Positions 13,701 through 25,700 of a DNA stretch of 64,000 nt are shown here, piece by piece (the stretch's first letter is position 1; each line of letters opens with the position of its first letter). Made by a program: the position numbers and the translations under genes. The stretch is from Rostratula benghalensis (taxonomy: Eukaryota; Chordata; Aves; Charadriiformes; Rostratulidae): contig VXAI01000118.1 in the NCBI GenBank assembly GCA_013399305.1, positions 583,188-647,187 of the forward strand. Direction: 5' to 3'. The notes under the pieces are model-generated. The model did not search any database. It was not told where the DNA came from and was given only the letters and a program-made list of their open reading frames with translations.

Positions 13701-16700
13701 CTGCTGGGTTGTTTGGTTTGGGGTTTGGTTTTGGGTTTTTTTGCATTTGTGGGTTGAAGCCATAATGTTATAACAGAGCCTGACAAGCTGAAGATTTCCT
13801 TCCTGGGAAGGTTCCAGCTGCCAGATATCTAATCCTTTGGCAGCTTACTCCCAGCCTGGTCCCACAGGGTCAGGGATTTCTCTATTCAAAAATATCTTCA
13901 AAATCACGTGCTGGATGTGTTTGTTCTTCCCCAGTTCTTCACAGAAGCAGCGTGCTTACCTTTTTGCTTCTGACCACAATATTCTAGCAGCAGGGTGTCT
14001 CTTCCTCTGACTGTTTGAACTGTCCTCTTATACCACATCATGCACTGCTAAAAGACTGAGTGAAGAGGGCTGCCAAGCAGGACCTGGGGCTCCTGTGCCA
14101 TTGGCCCAAGCACTCTTCCTGGAGTCATGCTAATCCTGTTTACTTTAGGAGGAGTGCCATGGGGGAGATGGGTGGGAACAGCAAAAGAATGGTTGTATTT
14201 GCCCTGCAAGTGGTGGCTGCCCGGTCTTAACTGTCTAAACTAACAAGTCTTTGTGTGTTTACTCTTTCAGATTCTGGGCGCTGTGATCCTGGGTTTTGGA
14301 ATATGGATTCTGGCTGACAAAACCAGTTTCATTGCAGTTCTACGTAAGATCCTGTTTCTTCATCTTCTTTCTCCTTCTGAATTGACTCTGGTCTGGGGCT
14401 GTGCTTGACTGTGGTGTAGTCCAGGGATGGCAATACTTCGATGCATATTCTGTGACCTGAGTGGTAACATGGTGTACAGCAAGACGGGACTCTGTCAGGA
14501 ACAGGGTGAAAGGGAGTAACCCTGGAGCCGCAGCATTCCTCCTTGTCTCATGGATTGCAACACCAGGGTCAGACTGAGAGAGACTGTTGCCAATAATCCA
14601 AATATTTCATCTTAAATGTAGGGACTATAATTTAATTCTGTTTTCACTGCATGCTTTGTGTTTTCACAACAGCTTCCCTATTACCAATCTGCCCAAAGGC
14701 CCCCAGTGCCTCAGTGTAGTGCCTCCCCTATGCTCCCACTGCTTTCTGTAATAAACTGTGTCAACTTGACTGTTTTAAATGCCGAAGAAAGTACGTACCT
14801 GGTTTTACTGATGCTTTATGTACATTGAAAGTAGCCAGTATGCTTTTCCTAAGCAGCAGAGGATATAAATCTGATGGGAGATGGAAGGTGTGGTTCTGTG
14901 AAGTCCTTAGTGCTCTGACTTCTAAAACATGCTTGAGTATGTTTTAGTTCACGAGGCTGAGTATGTTCACGAGGCTTAGCCTGGCTGTCTGAGGTGGTTT
15001 GTGTTGCTGCATGTGCAAGGAGCTAGTTTCCTTCACCTTTAGATCAGCCAAGAGCCTGAATCTTAACACAGGGCCTGCTTTCTGCAACAGCCAAAAACCT
15101 CAGCTGCCTTAGCAGAGCCTGGGCTTTTGCAGGGCTGTGAGTGTACTCTCACCAAATGAGTAGCTCAGCTCCCGTCTTTCACAAGCTCTGCTTCCTTTGT
15201 ACTTTTTCCTAAAAGGGGCTTCAAACAACTTTTCTGCTTGGTGGGTCTGATTCCCCATTGCCACTTACGTCCAGAATTACTGACTCTGGCAAATGCTACA
15301 GGAGGGCTGCCTGCACTCTTCTTGCAGCCCCAGGGTTTGAACAGAATGGCATTCAGAGCCCTGTTCCCAACTATGTTGACCCTGTGAAGGGTTTTCTTTG
15401 TCTCCAAAGTCCTAGTGAACACACTGGCCTGGCTTTGGAAGGCGCTGCTAGGAGGCAACTCCCCCACTAATGCCATAGACTTAGATACCACTGCTTGCCC
15501 TGTCTGTTGTGCTGTGGTATCTGGCTTGTTACTGCAGATCTAGCAGGGCAGGGAACAGTGAGGGGTGTTGGTTAATTAGAGTAGGGGCATGAGCAGAAAC
15601 ACACTTTTAATACAGGCAGCCAAAAAGTTGCTTATCAAGGCAAGACTATTTGCCATATGCCTCACGGTCTGAGGTGTGTTTGCTGTCAGTGGGCCAGCAG
15701 CCATTCCCCCAGCCTGCTGGGTGCTACTGCCACTTCTCATGGTACAGAGTCCCTGAGCTTGGCTCTGCCTCTTCCCACTTTACCCAGAATCTCTGCTAAC
15801 AGAGCGTTTAAGGATTTTGCTTCCTTCCTGGAGATTTTAAGCATCAGCTCTTTTTCCCTGCCCCCTTGCTTCCTTTCCCAGGCCTTGCCTCTCTTTTTTT
15901 CCCCTCTGCTTTAGTAACCCGGGCATGGGGAGGGAGCCCGGCACAGCAGGGCACTCCTGCTGCTGCCAAAGGAGCCTCTTGTCCTTGCTTGGCCCCTTGC
16001 CCAGCGCAGGGGAAAACACGGCATGACAGCAAACAGAGCAGGACTCATCCTGCCAGCAGAGCCTTCTCCTTTGAGACAAGAAGTACTGCAGACCAGAAGT
16101 GGAAGCACAGGTCCTGTCCCCCTGCCACTGTCGCTTCTCCAAAGAGATTTTGAGTTGCAATTATCTTTTTCTTCTGGTGAGAAGCTGACTAAGCAGCAAG
16201 TGCTTTCTAGTGCTCTGGAGGTGCTGCAGTCCAGGCACTTGAATACTTGTATGATAGCTGAGGAGGTTTTTTTTTGGGTGGGAATGGTGCATTCTGGTGA
16301 AGGCCACCCCTATAAGGTTACTACTTCTGTAAATGCTTTGCAATAGCAGCACCTAAAATGCATAACAAGAGTCCCAGGACTGGTGAGGAAGGAGGAGCAG
16401 CATCCTGTTGTCTGTGGCCTATGTCCAGCCAGGGAGAGTCTGGCCTGGAAACGAATCGAGGCTGAAAGCACCTGTGTGGCAAACAACTTTGGTTCATTTT
16501 TTGGATAACTGGATCTTTTTCCTCTGTTTGACACATTCTAGGGAAAAAGTTTGGTAGCTGGTGACTTGCACCAGGTATCAGAAGTGGGTGAAGGTATGTG
16601 TTAGTGGGAAAAGTATTGGTCCAGAATCAGTTACCGTCTCTTAACCTATTTCAAGAGGACCTTGGAGGAAGTTTGCTGCCTGGGGCTTCTGTCCAGGAAA

Positions 16701-19700
16701 CTACATGCTCAGCTCTAGGAACATTATTTTCATTAATCTGTGGACATCAGGAATTCACCTACGCTGTGCAGCTCCCAGGTTTAAAAGTGTCGCTTAACAG
16801 TAACTTTCATGCTGTAATGCTGCTTCCCCCACTTGTATTCTGTGAGAAATAGTCCTATGCCAGCCCAAATGTAGAAGTTTGTTTCTTCTGTTGCTCACAT
16901 TACTAAGTGTCAAAGGGAGAAGACTGGCAGCACCAGCATTTCTGAAACAATATATTACCTCAGCTGGGTTGAAAAACTGTTGAGCATTCATGAGCACAGT
17001 CATTCCGGACACAGTAGCAGGAGATAGCTGGGAGGATATGTAAAAGTAGCTAATTTGGGCACAATACCTGTTTTGATCCTGAAATAGCATCCATTTGCAG
17101 GGGGTCATACATGGGTGCTCCAGCCACCTGCAGCGAGGACCTGGCCACAAGCCATTCAACACTCACTTGTCACTTAGCCTGTGACATCACCTATGCTTGA
17201 CACCAGCTGTAGCTCTTGTATTGGGTTTCATTCCATGGAGTTTGTGTCCCCCACTGCTGACGGCAAGTGGATAAGTGAAAACAATGGCTGGAACAAGGGA
17301 TAGCATGTTAAAGTGAAAAGACAAAACAAAAAGTTTTTAGGACTTGGGAGAAAAAGATTCCCTGAAGAGAGCAAAAGGAATTGAAGCAAAGAGGCAGCAG
17401 TTGTGGAGTAGAACATACTTTATCTCAGAGTGCATTCTTACTGGATTTTTAACTCACTCATGCAGCTAACTAAATTTCTCCAAACAAGGTTTACTTGTTT
17501 GGGGTGATTGTGAGTCTTCCAGGCTCTGAGATAATAGGGAGCTGCAGGCTGGCTTTGGAAGTCTTCCTTCATGAGAAGACACCCAGAAACAGCCTTATGT
17601 TCCCCTCTGTGGAGTCCCATTCTAGAAGACAACAGACTACTATAAGCAGATATGGAGGCAGTTTTCTAAATGGTGATGGCAGATGTAATTTTTGTCAGTA
17701 GCTAATTCTGTTTTCTCTCCTGGCCCCTGCAGAGATGTCATCTCCCTCCCTAAAGACTGGTGCATACATCCTTATTGGTGTTGGGGCTCTCACTATGCTG
17801 ATGGGGTTCCTGGGCTGTCTTGGAGCAGTCAATGAAATCCGATGTCTCTTGGGTCTGGTGAGTCAATTCATGCTATGTTTTTAGATCCACCCTTTCATAC
17901 CTCTCCTGCAAAATACCTGTTGAATTGTAGCTGGGGCTCTGATCTCCTGGGGATGGTATTTCTGCTATATCTGAACTTAGGTCCAGTTCTTGATTTGTGC
18001 ACATTAAATTCTCCAGCAGTCAGCAGCAGTGGTTCCTCAGATATTACTGATGATGAGCTAATAACTCTGCAAAATGAGAGAGAATGTCACTGCCAATTCC
18101 TGCAAACAGTGGGTTGAGGACTGCCAGCTGAGGAGATGTGTCCCAGCTGACCCTCTACCTCACCCCTTCACCTCAACTTCCCAGTTAGCATTGTGTTCTC
18201 AGTGGTGCAAGGGCAAGTAAGAGAGGCAGCAACAGAGAAGAGAAAGGCTGACTGTGTCCCTGCTGTGCTGTGAAGTTCAGCTTCTGTAGAAAGTCCAAGA
18301 GTTGAGAGAGACCTGATGAGGAATGTCCTGCATGTCGGGACCTCTCCTCAAAATTTAGGAAAGTGATCTGGCTGTGGTGGATGAAGTGACACTGGTTTCA
18401 TACACCTCAGCCTGCTGTGTGACTTCTGCTTATGTGGAGCATGTGTACAGGAAACAAAGTATGGCTCATGGTGTGTCCTGGCATTAGTCCTGTCCTAATG
18501 TGATGGCAGTAGCTGCCACTGTTTAAAAGTAACCCTAGTTACCAAACTTTCCTTAAAAAGCAGTTTTCAGGTGAATCTTAAATATAGATCCTCAGAGAAA
18601 AAAAGTAAATACTTTTGTTGTTGGTTATTTAAAAAAAATCAGTCCAACTGATTGAGGTCAGAGTGGGCTGGGCATGGAGCTGAAGGTGGGAGAGGGATTC
18701 CCAGCTGGAGGAAAAAGACCTGGGAGTCCTGGTGGACAACAGGATGACCATGAGCCAGCAATGTGCCCTTGTGGCCAGGAAGGCTAATGGCAGCCTGGGT
18801 GCATCAAGAAGAGTGTGGCCAGCTGGTCAAGGGCAGTTATCCTGCCCCTCTACTCTGCCCTGGTGAGGCCCCATCTGGAGTCCTGTGTCCAGTTCTGGGC
18901 TCCCCAGTTCAGGAAGAACAGGGAACTGCGGGAGAGCATCCGGCAGAGGTCCACAAAGATGATCAGAGGCCTGGAACATCTCTCTTATGAGGAAAGGTTG
19001 AGGGACATGGGTCTTTTTAGTTTGGAGAAGAAAAGATGGGGGTGGATCTGATAAACACCTATTAATACTTTTGAAGGGTGGGTGTGAAGTGGAAGGGGCC
19101 AGTCTTTTTTCAGTGGTTCCCAGTGACAGGACAAGAAGAAATGGGCACGAACCTGAACGTAACAAGTTCCATCTAAACATGAGGAGGAACTTCCTCACTT
19201 TGAGGGTGTCAGAGCCCTGGAACAGGCTGCCGAGAGAGGTGGTGGACCCTCCATCTCGAGACATTCAAAACCTGCCTGGACAAGATCCTGTGCAAGCTGC
19301 TCTAGGAGGACCTGCTCTGGCAGGGAGGTTGGACTAGATGATTTTCAGAGGTCCCTTCCAACCTTGTATCATTCAGTGATTCTGTGACATGTGCAGAGGA
19401 TGCTTGTAAACGCTCTTCCTCCTGAAGTGTTCCTCTTGACCTGATGGGAGAAGTACCAAAGTGCACTGGTCTGATGTAGAGATGTATGTGTAGGTTCAAT
19501 GTTGTAACTTACCCTGTATATGAAATCTTACTAAAGCACACATTTCTAAAGGCTGATAGCGATCATCTCTTTTGTTTCCAGTACTTCACCTGCCTGATGA
19601 TGATCCTTATAACTCAGGTTGCTGCTGGACTGGTCATCTACTTCCAGGCAGCAAAAGTAAGTGTTTCTTACTGTGCATGGTTGCCTTGCTCTTGGTTTGG

Positions 19701-22700
19701 GAAAACAGGAGGCACATGGAAATTCTTTCTTCTGAACTGGGCATAACTGCATTTTCCTTTCCTCTACCCTAGCTCAGCAGCTTTTCTGTATAGTTTGCTG
19801 TTCTTTATCTACCAGCCTATCTAGGGCTGCTTTCTCAAGGATTATCTACAGAGGTTCCTTCCAGCCCCATATCATTCTGTGATTATGAAGCTCTGCTTGG
19901 TGTACAGGCCTTGTTTTGGGGTAGTGGGGAGAGGAAAAAGAAACTCCTGAAAGGCTTGGGAATAACTTTTGAGCTACTTGAGTGCATCACAACAGTCCAT
20001 CCTGGCTATAGGTTCACTTGTCAGGCCTCTGGCTCTCTGACAGCTGGACTGGGAGCGACATTCACATGGTGGGAGCAAGTTATAACTGTGGGGTCCCTCC
20101 AGCTTTGCCGAGGTGACCAAGAGGGCCAACAGCACCCTGGCTTGTATCAGGAACAGTGTGGCCAGCAGGACTGGGACAGTTACTGTCCCCCTGTACTGGG
20201 TACTGGTGAGGACCCACCCTGAGTGCTGTGTCCAGTTTTGGGCCCCTCACAACAAGAGGGACATTGAGGTGCTGGAGCATGTCCAGAGAAGGGCAATGGA
20301 GCTGGTGAGGGGTCTGGAGACTAAACCTTGTGAGGAGCAGCTGAGAGAGCTGGGCTTGTTTAGCCTGGAGAAAAGGAGGCTGAGGGGAGACCTTCTCACT
20401 CTCTACAACTACCTGAAAGGAGGGTGTAGAGAGGGGGGGGTTATTCTCTTCTCCCAAGTCACTGACAATAGGACAAGAAGAAATGGTCTAAAGCGGGGAA
20501 GGCTTAAACTGGATATTAGGAAACATTTTTACATGGAAAGGGGTATCGAGCACTGGAACTGGCTGCCCAGGGGAGTGGTGGAGTTACCATTCCCAGAGGT
20601 ATTTAAAAGATGGGTAGAGATGCTGCTGAGGGACAGGGTTTAATGATGGTTTTTGTCAATGTTAGGTTGATGGTTGGACTTGATGATCTGAAAGGTCCCT
20701 TCCAACCAAGACAATTCTATGATTCTAAGTTTGGGGCCAGGGGAAGGGTAGCTGCCCCGGACATGGCTGATCTGGGCCCAGCTGTTGGCTGGGTTCCTTG
20801 CCAAACATGGGATTGTAGCTTACATTCTGGGCTTGCTACAGCCAAAGGAGAAACTGAAACATTGGCCAGCTGCTGCGTGAAGCTACAGCTTTAAACAAGC
20901 TGCTGATTCGCCACTTAACAGCTCTGACTAATGCAGAGGAGGAGGAGGTGTGGGGATGGGCATTCCCCTGTGACAGGGGGGAAATGTGGCTTTTCAGACC
21001 ATGAAATTCTGTACACTTGTTGGTATTTTTTCCTCCAGCTGTCACTCTACTCTAGAAAACTCCAGCTTTTGAGCTGTAGCTCTTTGTTTGAACCTCAGTC
21101 AGACCAGGGAGAGAACAAAAGTGTTGGGGGTTTTTCTGCGTGGTCCTTGGAGCTGGTGTGGCTGAGATCACCATTTAGATGGATGTAGTAGAATAGTGGG
21201 AGAAGCTGGGCTTTGAACACTTGCTCCTGTTCAGTCCTAAGTGAACAAAAGTTACAGAAAGAGTCACTTCTACGGCCCTTCTATATCAGGCACCTTCTGG
21301 AGAGGACCTGCCTTAGAGCACTAAGATAAAAACTCTTTCAGGAAGGCCTTGGCTGAAACCTCCTGCGTGCTGGTTTGTGGCTGTGCTTCAGCGATGCTGT
21401 GTGTTTTGCTCTGCTGCACTTGGTGTACGTCACCCTGGGGCAGCTCAGAGCACAGCGAAGCAAAGATCCAGTCCCTAGACCTCTATTGTGTTCCTCATGT
21501 TTCTTTCTTTCTGGCTTCAGGAACTCGGTTAGATCTAAACCAAGGAATAGCAAGAGTGGAGGAAAGGATCTTGGATCCAGAATGTAGCAAGTTCATCCTT
21601 GCTCCTCCACTTCTTGTAACTGAAGTATTTATTTCTGCACTGCAGGAAGGTAGACAGAGTTATTCCTGTACTCCTGTTTACTTGCCCTTTTCTTGAATAG
21701 TGGCTACTGAATAGATTCACTTGGTTTTATTGTTGGAATATCTGTTCCTTTTTCAGTGTCAAAATCTTTTCCCCCACCCCTGGCATATGAAAGTATGCTG
21801 AAATAGAGTAAGTGTAACTGTAAAAGGCCAAGTCTCTGACAGGAAGGCTGTTGCTTTGCCTCCCCCATGGCCATTGGTAGAGGAATGCCCCTTCAGACTG
21901 GAATTGCCCAGTACTACTGGGAGGATGTTGATGCAACACCCATTTCCCTTCATCTGATGGTGACTAATGTGGGGTGAGATTCCAGGGGGCAACAAAATGC
22001 CACAAATGTCACAAATGGCATTCTTCTTTGTGAGCGGAATCTTACTCCTCACCTACTTCCAAGAGTGGCTTCCAAGCCCCTCAACTTGTGAGGGCCTAGG
22101 CAAGGTCTCTCCTGGCCCAGTTCACACAATTCTTAGCTCTAAATGCCTTGAGCAAAGGAGAGCAGTGGTCTTCTGGGAATTGCCCTACTTGCCAGCTATT
22201 GTTTGTGGCAAACAGGCCTGTGTGATTGCTGCAGCAATTCACCTGGGGCTACAGACTACTCATTAGTTTCAGAATCTGAAGTGACTTCGGGGTGGGGATG
22301 AGGGGGGGAGGGCAGTGAGAGCCCCCTTCTGGGTTTTTTTGAGCCTATTTTTATGTGCTGGTGAGTGCCAGGGGAAGGATCTAGCTTGTGCCTCAGACAG
22401 AGGGACAGGATAGATGACCAGTGGTGTCTTGACAGTGGAAGAAGCCTGCATGATTCGTTCTGTGATGGAGACTAGAACCGAAGACCTATGGCTCCTGCTT
22501 CTGGTATTCCATTTTCTCCAGTTTGCTCTTCAGTAAGCCTGTGTGAAGGGAGAGTGGCGGCCCAGCTTCTTTAGGGCAGAGGTCTGTGGTGTTCGTGCCA
22601 AGACTTTGGATGTCCTTGCTGTGGGGTGGCAAGGTTTTCCCTCTTGACATGGGGCTGGCCAGAGCTGGTGAGCAGCAGGAGCCCAGGGAGCAAGGGTAGC

Positions 22701-25700
22701 TGTTTCTTGGAGCCATCACACTCCATACGGCACTAAGTCCTGACAGACCTTAAATGGGTGACAATGGCAAGGATGTTGAAAGCCTGCCAGAGTGTTCAAT
22801 ATTCCTTTTTAGCTTGTTGCTCTTTCAGGTTAACTCTGCCAAGTACAGAAGGGTGATCAGCTGCAGGTGTCCGTGTGTCCCCTTGAGGCTGCTCTACCGG
22901 TTAAACCTGTGACCAAGTTGCCTGTGTGTGTGCTCTCCAGAGCTCTGCCATTGTTTGCAGAATATTTTCCCTTTCTCCAATTACTTTCCAAAACACCTAA
23001 GAAACATTTTAAAGTTGATTTTTTTTTAATTATTTTTTTTAAGCTGAAATGTTTCAGCTTTTAAAACTGGAGCTGTTTGTAAGACTGCTTCTATGTTTTT
23101 GTATAAGAGTAGAGGAAGAGCAGAGATACAGCTTCCCCACATAGATGTGACTAGTGGCATCTGGTTCAGGCCCTGTTTCTGCTTGTAGAGGTGTCCTGGG
23201 ATGGAGAGCAGAGGCACTACCTGGGATTCTTCTAGGGTTTGAGGCTGAATGATCTTGGATGGCTCATCCTGGAGAAGAGAAGGCTCCAGGGAGACTTTAG
23301 AGTCGCTTCCAGTACCTAAAGGGGGCTACAGGAGAGATGGGGAGGGACTCATGATCAGGGAGGGGGGAGCTATAGGAGGGGAGCTATGATTCTTGCAGAA
23401 ATGACACTAGGCTCCATCAGGCCTAATAGCTAAGGGGCTACATGGGCCCAGGGCAGGTAGGACAACAGACTCAGCTCTCCTTGCCTCCCTCTGCATGTGG
23501 AGCAGCAGTGTGTGGGAGGGGTGAGGGTGGGAACTCAGAGGTTAGTAACTGATAAGGCTTATGGCAGCAACCAAGGCCAATTTCATCAGTGAGAAACCAG
23601 GTCAGGTTGCCTTGATTTGACGGGAAGGAAAAGGGGAAGTGAAGTAATTAAAAGGGGAAGAGCTAGATATGATGAGGAGGAAGATCATGCAGCTCCCATC
23701 TGTGTGGCCTGACATAGCTGATCTTGGTGAGCTGAGCTGCCGTTTTCCTAGGAAGGAGAGTTGCTGATGTAGAGAAGCTTCTCCCTGACAGTAAGCACTG
23801 CTTCCTCTTGCTGGGGGTTTCAGAAGTTTGCCGTGGTCATTTGCAATGCGTAACAGTAGAATGAAAAGGAAAAAAAACGTTTCCACTGGTCTGAAATATG
23901 CTGTAGCACCACAGACAAAAAGGTGATACATGGGATGCGAGCACCCTAGTGTTCAGGCTGATGTAGCTCTATCCCATTCCTCAAGCACACTTCTGCACAG
24001 CCTCATAGGGTTGGGGTCTTTCAGCAATAATGGCTGTCCTCATGTACATATTTCATGAAGACCTTCAGAAGGAGGTGGGAGGAAGCAGATGGAGTCTGAC
24101 AGGTGGTAGCTTGTACTTCTCATTAAAATGAAAGGTCTAAAACTCTCTGGATAAGGAATAGGCATGAAGAGATGACTTGATACACCTGAGTTTTGTGATA
24201 AGACTGTTAATGAGTTTAGATAGTTGTAGTACTTCCTGTCTTAAAATAGAAGGAGCAGTTTTAGGAGTCTGGGAAGAAGCAGATCAATGCCTTGTGAAAA
24301 AGAGAAGTTTCCACCAGCTGTATGTTAGAAAACCCCAGCTGTGTATGGGAACGGAGTGATTCATACCTTCCCTGAGCAGTGGGGATGGACTGCAGTGACT
24401 GAGATTCCAAACCAGAGTCTCACTTGCAGTGTAAGGTTGGAAATACGTTACCTGTGAATACTTAAGGCAATGTTGTCCTTCCACTTGCATTTATGATTCA
24501 TTGTGTCTCCCTTGGGACAGGCAGCAGCCTTCAGCCTGTGTCTTACCAGGATAACCATACCCAGTCCTGTTTCCTTATTGCTCATCTTGTTTGTAGCCCT
24601 TTTCTGTACCTGGGCAGAAAGTGGAAAGAAGTGGTGCTTTGGCTCTTTGGCTGTTGCATTGTGTAACAAAGCTGCTGTCTTACCTCCCCTTCACAACTGA
24701 GGCTGTATATATCACCTTGCCTGTTCTTGTTGCTTTTTGCAGTTACCTTTTTTTGAGTGACCTAAGCTGCATATAACATTTCTGAAGAGCGATCACTTGT
24801 GCTTTGAACAATTGTTTTGCTATTTTCCCGTCTCTCCTGGAAGGATTTTCCTGATACATACTAAGACTTGTTTCTGTTCTCTGACTCTGGACCACTGGAA
24901 CCTATAGCGTGGGTGGATTGGTTGGTTGGTGGTTTTGTGGCCACCAAGCATCCTGTCTTCTTGTGGCAGATCTCCGCTTGTCCTCCATACATTATAACAC
25001 TTATTTGGTCAGAACTTCACAACTTTGCTTTCTTGTGAGTTAAACTTCGCTTTCTGTTCTGGTCTTGAGATGCACGACTGTTTGGCCTGATGTCTGTGCA
25101 TCAAGTGTACTTCCTATCAACACTGTAACAAGCATGCTCGATAAGCAAACAGATTTGTTTCAGGCATTGATTTCTGAGGAACCAGAGTAGCAGTCTCCTG
25201 TCTGCTTAATAAGCTTGTGGAGAAACTGATTGGTGGAGGAAATGAGGACCTAGAAATAACTTTCTCTAGAATAACTTTCCTCTTACATAGCAGCAGGCCA
25301 TGTGATATTGAAAGCCAGGGTTGATTGGTAGTGTTTACTTCTGCCTGGAAAATGGGGTTTTGAGCAAGAAATGCCACCTGGTTGTCATAGGGGGATTTTA
25401 TCATGGTAAACCCATTCCATGTTTCACCCTGTTGATCGTATTTTTTGCCTCTTTGCAAAAACATAGACAAGACTGCAAAATCAGGTAATTCAAGGTCAGT
25501 CTGGGGGATTTGCCACTATGTGGTTCCTTCTTTCCCTTTAAGCATTGGTTTATGTGCCAATTAAATACTTACTTTCCAATGATTTTAATACTGGTTCTAT
25601 CTATCTCTTTGCTGCAACATAAAAATGCCTGTATTATGGGAGTGTGGCAGCCTGAGTTCCTATTACTGTTTCCTTCAGATCCTTTGGAAACAGCCTAACC

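Larger units (their letters stand above)
7778..14270 (+). other. CD82: CD82 intron between coding exons 1 and 2
   Basis: This intron of about 6.5 kb runs from gtaagt to actctttcag. It holds an antisense CR1 (8571-9113) and a sense CR1 (9509-10350) arranged head to head, a G-rich run near 11238 and a T-rich run near 12601. Nothing else in it looks like an exon. Confidence 0.9.

Noticed and set aside
20113..20643. 176-codon open frame as a possible gene
   Set aside because: The protein is the C-terminal part of CR1 ORF2 and the frame lies entirely inside a 5'-truncated CR1 copy.
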